Made by a program: the position numbers and the translations under genes. Positions 1 to 8,105 of a stretch of 18,115 nucleotides of DNA are shown piece after piece. The stretch is taken from positions 1-18,115 of the forward strand of contig JBOGIQ010000093.1 in the NCBI GenBank assembly GCA_050742535.1, written 5' to 3'. The stretch comes from Gp6-AA40 sp050742535 (lineage in GTDB: Bacteria > Acidobacteriota > Vicinamibacteria > Vicinamibacterales > UBA2999). A model generated the notes under the pieces. It was not told the origin of the DNA. It was given only the letters and a program-made list of their open reading frames with translations, and did not search any database. The number at the start of each line of letters is the position of its first letter. Within the stretch, counting starts at the first letter, position 1.

Positions 1-1695
1 CTGGAGCACTCGCTCAACCAGAGCCACGGACTGATCTTCAACCTGCAGCGCTCGACGACCGAGGGGCTGAATCAGGGCGTGGGCGGCTTCAACCTCCCGG
101 AGCGGGCGTCAACGCGGGAAAGCGATTCAACACAGTTTCGCGCGCGCCTCCAGAGCGTGCTCGGCACGAAATACCTGAACGAGGCACGGCTGCAGCTGAC
201 GACGACCGGCAACGACGCGGCGTCGGCGTCGAACGCGTCCACCATCATCGTGCAGGACGCCTTCACGCGCGGCGGCGCCGGCATCAGCAGCAACAGCTCG
301 ACGCGGCGGCTCGAGCTCGCAGACAACTTCGACTTCACCGTCGGCAAGCACCAGATGCGCGTCGGCGCGCTGGTCGAGGGCGCGTTCTACTCGAATTTCG
401 ACGAGCGCAATGCGGCGGGCACGTGGACGTATCAAACCATCAAGGACTACAACGCGGGCATTCCGGCGCAGTACTCACAGCGTTTCGGAACCGTGGACAC
501 CAGGTTCAGCCAGTATCAGGCCGGGTTCTACTGGTCGGATGAATTCCGCGTGCATCGCGACGTCACGATCGGCCTGGGCGTCCGCAATGAGCTGCAATCG
601 CGGATCGACGACAAGGTGAACCTGATGCCGCGCGCCGGGTTCACGTGGGCGCCGTTCGGCAGCCAGACCTCGGCGATTCGCGGCGGCTACGGAGTCTTCC
701 ACGACTGGTACGACGCCAGCCTCTACGATCAGACGCTGCGCGTGGACGGAGTGACCGTTCGAGACGTGCGCCTCGATTGCGAGGACTTCAACAACTGTGC
801 GGACCTTGCCTCGCTCGATCTGATGTCGCTTTCCGGAGTCGCCGGCCGCATTCAGGCGGCGGAAGACCTGCAGATGCCGCGAGTTCATCAGGCATCGATC
901 AGCTACGACCGGCAGCTGACGTCGAACGTCATGTTCCAGACGTCGTATCAGATGCTGCGCGGCAGTCACCTGATGCGCTCGCGCAACATCAACGTGGCTG
1001 TTGACAACCTGCGGCCGAACCCGGCGTTTGGCGACATCATCCAGTTCGAGTCGACCGGCAGGTCCGAGAGCGATCGCCTGACGGTTGGAACGCGCATCCG
1101 CTTCGCGCTGAAGAACTCGCAGCCGGCGATGCTGAACGTGAACTACACCTTTGGTCAGGACAGGAACCACACCGACGGCGCCACCTCGCTGCCGTCCGAC
1201 AGCGGGAACCCGGACGTGGACTGGGGTCCGTCGCGTCAGGACATCCGCCACCGTGTGCAGGTGCAGGCGCAGGCGCCGATCCTCTTCGGCGTGCGCGGCA
1301 ACGTGAACCTCAACGTCAGCTCCGGCGTGCCCTACACCATGACGACCGGGCGCGACACCAACAAGGACGGCGCGTTCAACGATCGGCCCGAGGGCGTGGG
1401 CCGCAACTCACTGCGCGGCGACACGACCTGGGGGCTGAATCTCAATCTGAGCCGCCGGTTCTCTCTGAGCGGCGTGACGCCGGTGGCGCAGGGCGGGCAG
1501 AGGTTCGGTGGCCCCGGCGGCCGCGGCGGCAACGGCGCGGGCAAGAGCATGGAGCTCTTCGTCCAGGCGCAGAACGTCCTCAACCACGTGACGCACACCG
1601 GCTACACCGGCAACCTGCTCTCGCCCTACTTCGGGCAGGCGACGAGCGTGGGTCAGCCGCGGGATGTGAACGTCGGTCTGCGGTTCAACTTCTAG
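1..1695 (+). CDS. TonB-dependent receptor, Oar-like, C-terminal part (5' end outside window)
   Basis: Frame 1 is open from the first base to a TAG at 1693-1695, giving 564 residues of a longer protein. An internal GTG at 79 is not the real start, because the upstream codons read through as normal protein. The visible part is an outer-membrane beta-barrel: alternating polar/aromatic strands, barrel-type segments such as MLNVNYTFGQDRNH, a late plug/loop motif (SSGVPYTMTTGRDTNKDG, with a Ca-loop-like DTNKDG), and a terminal strand ending NVGLRFNF with the C-terminal Phe typical of outer-membrane proteins. A glycine-rich stretch (GGPGGRGGNG) precedes the last strands, probably an extracellular loop. 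Full Oar-like receptors in Acidobacteriota are about 1000 residues with an N-terminal carboxypeptidase-regulatory-like domain and plug, which would lie upstream. The substrate cannot be told; glycan or peptide uptake is usual for the family. Confidence 0.85.
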   Translation: MEHSLNQSHGLIFNLQRSTTEGLNQGVGGFNLPERASTRESDSTQFRARLQSVLGTKYLNEARLQLTTTGNDAASASNASTIIVQDAFTRGGAGISSNSSTRRLELADNFDFTVGKHQMRVGALVEGAFYSNFDERNAAGTWTYQTIKDYNAGIPAQYSQRFGTVDTRFSQYQAGFYWSDEFRVHRDVTIGLGVRNELQSRIDDKVNLMPRAGFTWAPFGSQTSAIRGGYGVFHDWYDASLYDQTLRVDGVTVRDVRLDCEDFNNCADLASLDLMSLSGVAGRIQAAEDLQMPRVHQASISYDRQLTSNVMFQTSYQMLRGSHLMRSRNINVAVDNLRPNPAFGDIIQFESTGRSESDRLTVGTRIRFALKNSQPAMLNVNYTFGQDRNHTDGATSLPSDSGNPDVDWGPSRQDIRHRVQVQAQAPILFGVRGNVNLNVSSGVPYTMTTGRDTNKDGAFNDRPEGVGRNSLRGDTTWGLNLNLSRRFSLSGVTPVAQGGQRFGGPGGRGGNGAGKSMELFVQAQNVLNHVTHTGYTGNLLSPYFGQATSVGQPRDVNVGLRFNF

Positions 1696-1705
1696 GTATC
1701 CGATG

Positions 1706-1760
1706 CGTGGGGCGAGCCTTGTCAGGCTCGCCTCGCGAACCCGACAGGGTTCGCGCCACG
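1706..1760. repeat. Inverted pair of REP-like palindromes between convergent genes
   Basis: Two 27-bp units lie head-out in opposite orientation, 1706-1732 and the complement of 1734-1760, separated by one base. Each starts CGTGG and folds into a perfect 9-bp stem with a four-base loop (TGTC, or GACA read on the + strand): GGCGAGCCT/AGGCTCGCC and CGCGAACCC/GGGTTCGCG. The units differ at six positions, which form three compensated base pairs. The element fills most of the 68-bp gap between two convergent genes and could end transcription from both sides, but there is no U-tract. Its structure resembles the paired REPs (BIMEs) of other bacteria. Confidence 0.75.
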
Positions 1761-1763
1761 ATC

Positions 1764-3191
1764 TCAGGCTTTGACGAGCTTCTTGTCCCCAGGCTGGTGC
1801 TCGTGCAGGAACTCCAGCGCGAGCTCCAGCACCTTCTCGGTGAACTGATCGGCCTGCAGGTTACCGAACTTGTCCCGGAAGGCGCGGAGCGGCACCACGG
1901 CTTTGGCCATGGACCGGTGGCCGCCCGCGCTGCCGATGTCGTTGAAGTACTTCCGTACGAACTCGCCGGCGTTTCGTGAGTAGCCGAGGTTTCTCACCGA
2001 CATGACCAGCGAGTCGTTGACGATCCCGGAAACGATCGTCCATCGCACGTTCTCGAGCTGCAGATAGAAGTCCGCGACGTAGGGGATGAAATCCTCGCGC
2101 AGCGACGTCCCGAGAAACGCACAGAAGACCTGTTCCTCCATGCGGCCGTGCTGCTTGGCCTTCAGCACGTATTCGAGGCGATCCATCGTGATTTCCGCGC
2201 CTTCCATCTTCCGAATCAGCGTGGCGTCTGCGAGCGGATAGAGATACGAGAAGGCTTCGATGTCCACCCGATTGGCCTGCCGGTTGAAGAACAGCGTGTC
2301 CGACTTGATCGCGTAGAGCATCGCGGTGGCCGTCCGCTCCGAGATGTTCACGTCGATTGCCCGGAGATGCTCCGTCAGGATGGTCGACGTCGATCCGTAG
2401 TCGGCGCGGATGTCCTTGTAGACCGCCGTATAGCCCGGTTGTTCGGGATGGTGATCGATGACGAGATCGACCCGGTCGATCACGCCGCGGAACGCATGCG
2501 GCTGCACGTCCACCATCGCAATACGATCGAAGTTGACGACCTGGTCGGGCGTCAGGATTTCGACCTGGATGTCCAGCAGGTTCATCATCCGCTGGTTCTC
2601 CGGCCGCGTGACGCCCTGTAGCGCGGCGAGCACCGCCGTCTGCTTCGTCCGCCGCAGCACGTTGCGCAGCGCCAGGCCGCTGGCCATGGCGTCGGGGTCG
2701 GGATCGTTGTGCAGGACGATGACGACGCGGTCGGCGTCGGCGAAGAAACGCTGGTACTGCTGGACCTTGAGTCTGGTGAGTGAACGGCTGAACTCGGTGA
2801 GGAGCGGACCGCCAAAGAGCTCGGAGAGCGCCAGGTAGTTCAGCTCGGGGAATTGCGCCTTCAGATCCTCTTCACGCTTGCGCGTGTGCGGCGCGCCTAT
2901 CCCGAGCACATAGACAAGCGTGCCGCCGGCGTCCCAGATCGCCTCGAGAATCTTCTTCAGACTGCGCTTGCCGTTGTCTTCGACGACAACGCACGTCCCG
3001 GGCGTCAGGTCAGCTTTGAGGTACGTGTCGGTGCGCCGGAGGTCTCCGGCCGTAACGTTGAGGCCGCTCTCGTGGAGCCGTCGCGTGAGCGGTTTGCTTT
3101 CAACCAGGAATTCGACTTCGAAACTGGGCAGCAGGATTTCGTCGAGCATCCTGATGGCCAGTTCGGTCTGGCAGACGGCGAGGGCCCTCAT
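1764..3191 (-). CDS. DHH-family phosphoesterase with N-terminal TrkA-N-like region (NrnA/DhhP-type)
   Basis: 475 residues, ATG start at 3191 with only a weak upstream ribosome site. The DHH domain is clear: metal-binding motif HNDPDPDAMAS (residues 161-171), a further Asp in AMVDVQP (about 228), the signature DHH in VIDHHPEQ (246-248), and a C-terminal DHHA1 substrate-binding motif GGHRSMA (423-429). This family cleaves nanoRNA, pAp or cyclic dinucleotides such as pGpG/c-di-AMP in the cytoplasm. Residues 1-140 look like a Rossmann-type TrkA-N/RCK region placed before DHH, an arrangement known in several phyla, but the usual GxGxxG dinucleotide loop is not visible, so ligand binding is uncertain. 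It is transcribed divergently from the winged-helix/TPR gene and convergently to the TonB receptor. The catalytic residues appear intact. Substrate choice (oligoribonucleotide, pAp or cyclic dinucleotide) cannot be decided here. Confidence 0.85.
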   Translation of the reverse strand: MRALAVCQTELAIRMLDEILLPSFEVEFLVESKPLTRRLHESGLNVTAGDLRRTDTYLKADLTPGTCVVVEDNGKRSLKKILEAIWDAGGTLVYVLGIGAPHTRKREEDLKAQFPELNYLALSELFGGPLLTEFSRSLTRLKVQQYQRFFADADRVVIVLHNDPDPDAMASGLALRNVLRRTKQTAVLAALQGVTRPENQRMMNLLDIQVEILTPDQVVNFDRIAMVDVQPHAFRGVIDRVDLVIDHHPEQPGYTAVYKDIRADYGSTSTILTEHLRAIDVNISERTATAMLYAIKSDTLFFNRQANRVDIEAFSYLYPLADATLIRKMEGAEITMDRLEYVLKAKQHGRMEEQVFCAFLGTSLREDFIPYVADFYLQLENVRWTIVSGIVNDSLVMSVRNLGYSRNAGEFVRKYFNDIGSAGGHRSMAKAVVPLRAFRDKFGNLQADQFTEKVLELALEFLHEHQPGDKKLVKA

Positions 3192-3242
3192 TTGAGGCTC
3201 GGAACTCCCACTGGCAGGCTCGCTGGGCGCGCCAAAACGTTA

Positions 3243-3250
3243 ATTATACT
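3243..3250. promoter_or_regulatory. Overlapping divergent -10-like elements
   Basis: The only AT-rich patch in the 67-bp divergent gap reads TAATTATACT. On the minus strand 3248-3243 is a perfect TATAAT, about 50 bp upstream of the phosphoesterase ATG. On the plus strand 3245-3250 is TATACT, ending 8 bp before the ATG at 3259, so transcription would begin at or next to the start codon. No convincing -35 box is seen for either direction. Confidence 0.4.
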
Positions 3251-3258
3251 CCCGCTTG

Positions 3259-5199
3259 ATGACGGCCACGGGCTACCAGTTCGGCGGATTTCGCTTCGAT
3301 CGCGTCGCGTATCAGGTCGCCCGCGGGCCGGCGCTACTGAATCTGACGCCGAAACTGCTCGATCTGTTGCTCTACTTCCTGGAGCGCCCTGCCACGCTGG
3401 TGACAAAGGAAGAGCTGCTCGACGCGCTGTGGCCGGCGGCGAACGTGACCGAGAACGCCCTTGCGCAGGCCGTCTCCGAGCTCCGGCAGGCGCTCGGAGA
3501 TGATGCGGCCGCGCCGCAGTTCATCCGCACGGTCGCACGGCGGGGATACCGGTTCATCGCACCTGTCACCGTGCTTGGCGAACGCCAGGCGGCCCCGGCT
3601 GCCGACAGCGCTCGGATCATCCCATCCACCGACTCCGACGCCAGGCTCGGGAGGAGCGCTGACCGGGCGATTGGCGTTCTCGACTTCGCACAGGCAACAC
3701 CCGATCCCGGCGACGCGTGGCTGTCCGCCGGCCTCGCGGAAACGGTCACCAACGACCTTCGACGTCTTGGTCACTTCCGCGTTGTCGATCGGCGCCGTGT
3801 ACTCGAGGCGGTGCGTGCGACCGATGGTTCGCTCGAGCAGATTGCGTCCGCGCTCGGCGTGCGCCTCCTCGTCGTCGGCAACGTTCAGCGGAATCAGGAG
3901 AAGGTCCGGATTACTTCGCGGATCGTCGATGTTGGCAGCGGGGAAGCGCTGGCGGACGCCAAGGTCGATGGCGCGATCGGCGACATCTTCGATCTTCAGG
4001 ACGACGTCGTCCGCCAGCTGGCGCGTGAACTGGCGCTGCCCGGCGGCACCGCTGCCGCGCGGGATACAGCAAGTCTTGGCGCGTTCCGGGCGTTCACGGA
4101 AGGGTGGCTGGCGCTCGAGTCGCTGGACGTCAGGCGCCTCGAAGAAGCGGTTGGAGACTTCGAACGCGCGGTGTCCGAAGACGCCCGTTATGCCCGTGCC
4201 TACGCCGGCCTTGCCAGCGCCGAGCTCGGATGTTTCGAGTCCACACGCGCCGACAACCAGCCGGATGAAGCGCTGCTGACGCGCGCCGTCACACACGCCG
4301 AGGAAGCAGTCCGGCTCGACGACACGCTGGCCGAAGGGCACGCCACCCTCGCGCTCGTCCTCGTGAGCGCGGGCCGAACGGACGCCGCAGCGAGTGCCGG
4401 GCGACGTGCCGTGGCGCTCGAACCGTCGAACTGGCGGCACTGGTTTCGGCTCGGTCATGCCACGTGGGGTTCGGAGCGGGTGCGCGCCGCCGCGCAGACG
4501 CAGGCGCTCTATCCGGAGTTTGCGTTCAGTTACTTCCAGGTCGCGATGGTGCACGTCGCCCGGCGCAGCCTGGCAGAAGCGGAAACCGCGCTGCGACAGG
4601 GTGCGGCAGTACAGGATCGGCAGATTGCCCGCGGCGGGCGGTACCCGGCGCTTGGTCTGCACTGGCTGCTCGGCCTGGTCCGACTCGCGAACGATGACGT
4701 GGACGAGGCGTTGGTGGAGTTCGACAGGGAGGCCTCGTTTGCCGAGCCGCACCGGTTGTACGGCCGCGAGTTCCAGATGCATGCGGCAACGGCCCGCGGC
4801 GCCGCCCTGGTGCGTGCCGGACGTCTTGACGAGGCGATCGTGAGCTTTCGCCACGCGTTGATGCTCTATCCCGACAACGCACCGGCAAACCTGGGACTGG
4901 CGGACGCGCTCCGTTCCGCGGGGAAGCACTCGGAGGCCGATGCGTGCCGATCGGCGGCGGAGGCGGTGGTCCGCACGCTCGAACGCACGCGCTCGCTCTA
5001 TGCAGCGATGGTCAAGGCGGAGATCCTGGCCGCCAACCACCAGGCGGGGGCGGCAGCGGGGCTACTGACCGCTGCCCTCGAGGGCGCCCCGCCCGGGTTC
5101 GCCTGCTGGACGATTCCGATAGAACCCGCTTTCCGACAGGTCGCAGGCTTGCCCGCGTTTGCACCGTTTCTCCAGGAGCTTGGAGCCCGGGCCCGCTGA
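3259..5199 (+). CDS. Winged-helix (OmpR/CadC-type) DNA-binding protein with TolB-like domain and TPRs
   Basis: 646 residues from the ATG at 3259; an adjacent in-frame TTG at 3256 would add one residue. Residues 8-105 form a Trans_reg_C winged helix: FGGFRFD strand, LTPKLLDLLLYFLE helix, VTKEELLDALWPAANVTENALAQAVSELRQALGD recognition region, and the wing FIRTVARRGYRFI. Residues about 137-260 (AIGVLDFA through DDVVRQLARELAL) resemble the TolB-N/FlgO-like nucleotide-cyclase-associated module that often follows this winged helix. The remainder is alanine-rich helical TPR-type repeats (for example RLDEAIVSFRHALMLYPDNAPANLGLADAL). No membrane segment is visible, so unlike CadC it is probably cytoplasmic, and it lacks a receiver domain. 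No ribosome site precedes the ATG. It probably regulates transcription through TPR-mediated protein contacts; its targets are unknown. The long antisense open frames over it are codon-bias shadows. Confidence 0.85.
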   Translation: MTATGYQFGGFRFDRVAYQVARGPALLNLTPKLLDLLLYFLERPATLVTKEELLDALWPAANVTENALAQAVSELRQALGDDAAAPQFIRTVARRGYRFIAPVTVLGERQAAPAADSARIIPSTDSDARLGRSADRAIGVLDFAQATPDPGDAWLSAGLAETVTNDLRRLGHFRVVDRRRVLEAVRATDGSLEQIASALGVRLLVVGNVQRNQEKVRITSRIVDVGSGEALADAKVDGAIGDIFDLQDDVVRQLARELALPGGTAAARDTASLGAFRAFTEGWLALESLDVRRLEEAVGDFERAVSEDARYARAYAGLASAELGCFESTRADNQPDEALLTRAVTHAEEAVRLDDTLAEGHATLALVLVSAGRTDAAASAGRRAVALEPSNWRHWFRLGHATWGSERVRAAAQTQALYPEFAFSYFQVAMVHVARRSLAEAETALRQGAAVQDRQIARGGRYPALGLHWLLGLVRLANDDVDEALVEFDREASFAEPHRLYGREFQMHAATARGAALVRAGRLDEAIVSFRHALMLYPDNAPANLGLADALRSAGKHSEADACRSAAEAVVRTLERTRSLYAAMVKAEILAANHQAGAAAGLLTAALEGAPPGFACWTIPIEPAFRQVAGLPAFAPFLQELGARAR

Positions 5200-5203
5200 C
5201 TTG

Positions 5204-5233
5204 TCCGCCGTAGCCCCCGCGGGCGAAGGCGGA
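5204..5233. repeat. REP-like nested palindrome with GTAG head
   Basis: The outer arms TCCGCC/GGCGGA (5204-5209 and 5228-5233) enclose GTA/GAA and an inner GCCC-CCGC-GGGC hairpin (5213-5224). The decamer CCGCCGTAGC (5205-5214) recurs exactly at 16758-16767 in an element of the same layout. It lies 4 bp after the regulator's stop codon and may act as a 3' mRNA structure. Confidence 0.65.
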
Positions 5234-5317
5234 ATCATCGTTTCTCACGGAATCTCAGGCCGGCCTCAAGACCTGTGTGCCGGGGCAGCCGTATCTTGAG
5301 CCTCGAGGTTACACACC

Positions 5318-8095
5318 GTGAGCTATCGCGAAACGCTTCGTCAGCCAGGGTTCCAGCCGTTCCTGATTCTCTGGCCAACCGTCCTCGGCCTGTCGTACTT
5401 CTGGTTTCTGGGCGCCCTGCTTCAGCTCGTCGTCCTTCTGTTCGGCACGCACGTGATGGGGCTCGACGACCGTTGGGTCGGCATCCTGACGACATTCGCG
5501 GCTGTCGGGATCGGACTGGGCAGCATCGCCGCCGGCCGGCTTTCCGGCGACAAGGTTGAACTCGGCCTCGTACCGATTGGTGCGTTCGGCATGGGTGCCT
5601 TTTCGATCGTGCTGTCCGGGTCGGGCGAGTCATTCGTGCGCGCAGGCATCAGCCTGACGCTGATCGGCTTTTCTGGCGGCCTGTTCGCGGTGCCGTTGAA
5701 CGCATTGCTCCAGCAGCGTCCCGACGCGGCCGAGAAGGGCCGCCTGATCGCGACGAACAACTTCCTCAACGTCGTCGGAATCCTGCTCGCCTCCGGACTC
5801 CTCTGGATTGCGAGCGACGTCCTGCAGCTGTCTCCCGATCGAATCCTGCTCGTGGGTGGCGTGATGACACTCGCGGGCAGCTTCTACGTGCTGGCGCGAG
5901 TGCCGGAGTTCTTCGTTCGATTCACGCTGTGGTTGCTGACGCACACGGTGTACCGCATCCGTATCGTCGGACAGCACCACGTGCCGGCTCGTGGACCGGC
6001 CCTTCTCGTCTGCAACCATCTGTCGCACGTTGACGGATTCCTGGTCGGCGCCTGCGTTCAACGGTTCGTTCGCTTCCTGATCTATCGCCCGTACTTCGAT
6101 CGGCCGGTCCTCCGGTGGTTCCTGGCGCGCATGCACGCCATTCCGATCGAGGCGGGACGCGATTCCGTGGCGGCGCTCGAGCGGGCGAAAAAGGAGCTCG
6201 AGGCCGGTCACGTGGTGTGCATTTTCGCGGAAGGGCAGATCAGCCGGACGGCGAACCTGCTTCCGTTCAAGCGCGGTCTGGAACGTATTGCCGAAGGCCT
6301 CGAGGTGCCGATCGTGCCCGTTTACATCGATCGCATCTGGGGGAGCATCTTCAGCTTCGAGCGTGGCCGGTTCTTCTGGAAGTGGCCGCGGCACATCCCG
6401 TACGCAGTCACGGTCGCATTCGGCCGCGCGCTGCCGTCGAATGCGACGGCCGCGCAGGTTCGACTGGCGGTCATGGAACTCGGATGCGAAGTCGCGGGAG
6501 ACCGGCATGGCGGCCGCGATACCCTGGCGGGCGGGTTCATCCGGACAGCCCGCCGCCGGTGGAATGCGTTCTGCCTGGCTGATTCGACAGGACGGTCTCT
6601 TACGTTTGGTCGCGCGCTGGTCAGCAGCCTGCTCCTCGGCGAGTGGCTGCGTCGTCATGCGCCTGGCGAGAAGAACGTCGGACTGCTTCTGCCGGCTACC
6701 GTTGGTGGAGCATTGGCAAACGTGGCTGTCGCGATAGCGGGAAAGGTCGCGGTCAACCTCAATTTCACTGCCGGGCCGGAGAGCATGGCTTACGCGGTTG
6801 AGCGCGCGGGGATCCGCACGATTGTGACGTCGCGGCGATTCCTCGCGAAGGCGGAAATCGAGCAGATGCCGGGCATGGTGATGCTCGAAGACGTCCTCCC
6901 GCGGTTCACGACGCTCGCCAGGCTGCGCATGCTCGTGGTGGCGCGCGCGCTGCCGGCCGCTCTGCTGGTCCACTGGTACGGCCGCCGCGCGCAGGCCAAC
7001 GACATCGCGGCGATCATCTTCTCGAGCGGCAGCACCGGGACGCCGAAGGGCGTGCAGTTGACCCATCGCAACGTCCTCGCCAACGTGCACGCGATCGCGC
7101 AGGTGTTCGACATGCGGCACGACGACGTGATGATGGGCGTGCTGCCGTTCTTCCACGCATTCGGATACACGGGCACTCTGTGGTTTCCGCTACTCACCGG
7201 ATTCGGTGCTGCATATCACCCCAATCCGATGGATGCCAGGACGATTGGCGAGCTGACGGCGCGGCACAGGGGGACGGTCCTGATGAGCACACCGACGTTC
7301 TGCGGATCGTACGTGCGCAAGTGCGAACCGGCGCACTTCGCGAGCCTGCGCTATGCCGTTGTCGGTGCCGAGAAACTTCGACCAGCCACCGCGGAAGCCT
7401 TCCGCGACAAATTCGGCGTCGAGCTGCTGGAGGGGTACGGCTGCACCGAAATGGCGCCGGTCGTTGCGGCAAATGTTCCTGATGTGAAGGACGGCCGCGT
7501 CCGTCAGCGGGGCAGCCGCGCGGGAACGGTCGGTCATCCTCTGCCCGGGGTCGCCGCGAAGGTCGTCGATCCCGAGACAATGGAGGGGCCGATCTTCGAC
7601 CGCGAGGGGCTTCTGCTCGTCAAGGCGGCGAGCCGCATGGCCGGCTACCTCGAGGATCCGGACCGCACGGCAGAGGTCGTTCGCGACGGTTGGTACGTCA
7701 CCGGCGACATCGTGTCCATGGACGAGGACGGATTCATCCGGGTGACCGATCGTTTATCGCGTTTCAGCAAGCTCGGCGGGGAGATGGTCCCGCACATCAA
7801 GGTGGAGGAATCGATCGGTCAGCTCCTCAGCGAACCGCACACCTGCGTGGTCACGTCCGTGCCCGACGAGACGCGTGGTGAACGACTGGTGGCCTTCTTT
7901 ACCGATCCACGAATGACGGCACAGATGCTGTGGGAACGGCTCTGCCAGACCGACCTGCCTCGCCTCTGGCTGCCGAAGCGCGAAGACCTACACCACGTCG
8001 AGGCCATTCCGACACTCGGTACCGGAAAGACCGATCTTCGACGGGTCAAGCAGCTGGCGGCGGAAGTGACCTCGTCGCGGCAGGCATTCATATAA
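5318..8095 (+). CDS. aas: Aas-like fusion: half MFS + PlsC acyltransferase + AMP-binding acyl-ACP/CoA ligase
   Basis: 925 residues from GTG 5318; an in-frame TGA at 5297-5299 and GAGG at 5305-5308 fix this start. Residues 15-195 hold six membrane helices matching the second half of an LplT-type MFS transporter (SYFWFLGALLQ, then GIGLGSIAAGRLSG). Residues 200-390 are a PlsC/LPLAT domain with the HX4D motif NHLSHVD (H234, D239), FAEGQISR (about 303-310) and PVYIDRIWG. Residues about 415-925 are an AMP-binding enzyme: FSSGSTGTPKG (568-578), YGCTEMAP, GWYVTGD, and the C-terminal LGTGKTDLRR with the expected catalytic Lys. Family role: activate a fatty acid on ACP and transfer it to imported lysophospholipid at the inner membrane. 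In full fusions (about 1150 residues) a complete 12-helix transporter comes first. Here helices 1-6 are absent and the neighbouring gene occupies that space, so transport function is in doubt while both enzyme domains look intact. Confidence 0.85.
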   Translation: MSYRETLRQPGFQPFLILWPTVLGLSYFWFLGALLQLVVLLFGTHVMGLDDRWVGILTTFAAVGIGLGSIAAGRLSGDKVELGLVPIGAFGMGAFSIVLSGSGESFVRAGISLTLIGFSGGLFAVPLNALLQQRPDAAEKGRLIATNNFLNVVGILLASGLLWIASDVLQLSPDRILLVGGVMTLAGSFYVLARVPEFFVRFTLWLLTHTVYRIRIVGQHHVPARGPALLVCNHLSHVDGFLVGACVQRFVRFLIYRPYFDRPVLRWFLARMHAIPIEAGRDSVAALERAKKELEAGHVVCIFAEGQISRTANLLPFKRGLERIAEGLEVPIVPVYIDRIWGSIFSFERGRFFWKWPRHIPYAVTVAFGRALPSNATAAQVRLAVMELGCEVAGDRHGGRDTLAGGFIRTARRRWNAFCLADSTGRSLTFGRALVSSLLLGEWLRRHAPGEKNVGLLLPATVGGALANVAVAIAGKVAVNLNFTAGPESMAYAVERAGIRTIVTSRRFLAKAEIEQMPGMVMLEDVLPRFTTLARLRMLVVARALPAALLVHWYGRRAQANDIAAIIFSSGSTGTPKGVQLTHRNVLANVHAIAQVFDMRHDDVMMGVLPFFHAFGYTGTLWFPLLTGFGAAYHPNPMDARTIGELTARHRGTVLMSTPTFCGSYVRKCEPAHFASLRYAVVGAEKLRPATAEAFRDKFGVELLEGYGCTEMAPVVAANVPDVKDGRVRQRGSRAGTVGHPLPGVAAKVVDPETMEGPIFDREGLLLVKAASRMAGYLEDPDRTAEVVRDGWYVTGDIVSMDEDGFIRVTDRLSRFSKLGGEMVPHIKVEESIGQLLSEPHTCVVTSVPDETRGERLVAFFTDPRMTAQMLWERLCQTDLPRLWLPKREDLHHVEAIPTLGTGKTDLRRVKQLAAEVTSSRQAFI

Positions 8096-8105
8096 GATCG
8101 TCGCC

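Noticed and set aside
3334..5040. 568-codon open frame on the minus strand opposite the winged-helix/TPR gene
   Set aside because: It is a G+C codon-bias shadow: Arg/Gly/His-rich, low-complexity translation with no recognisable domain, entirely inside a gene with clear domains.
5630..7156. 508-codon minus-strand open frame opposite the Aas-like gene
   Set aside because: It overlaps the MFS, PlsC and ligase motifs on the plus strand; its translation is His/Arg/Gln/Glu-rich and resembles no family.
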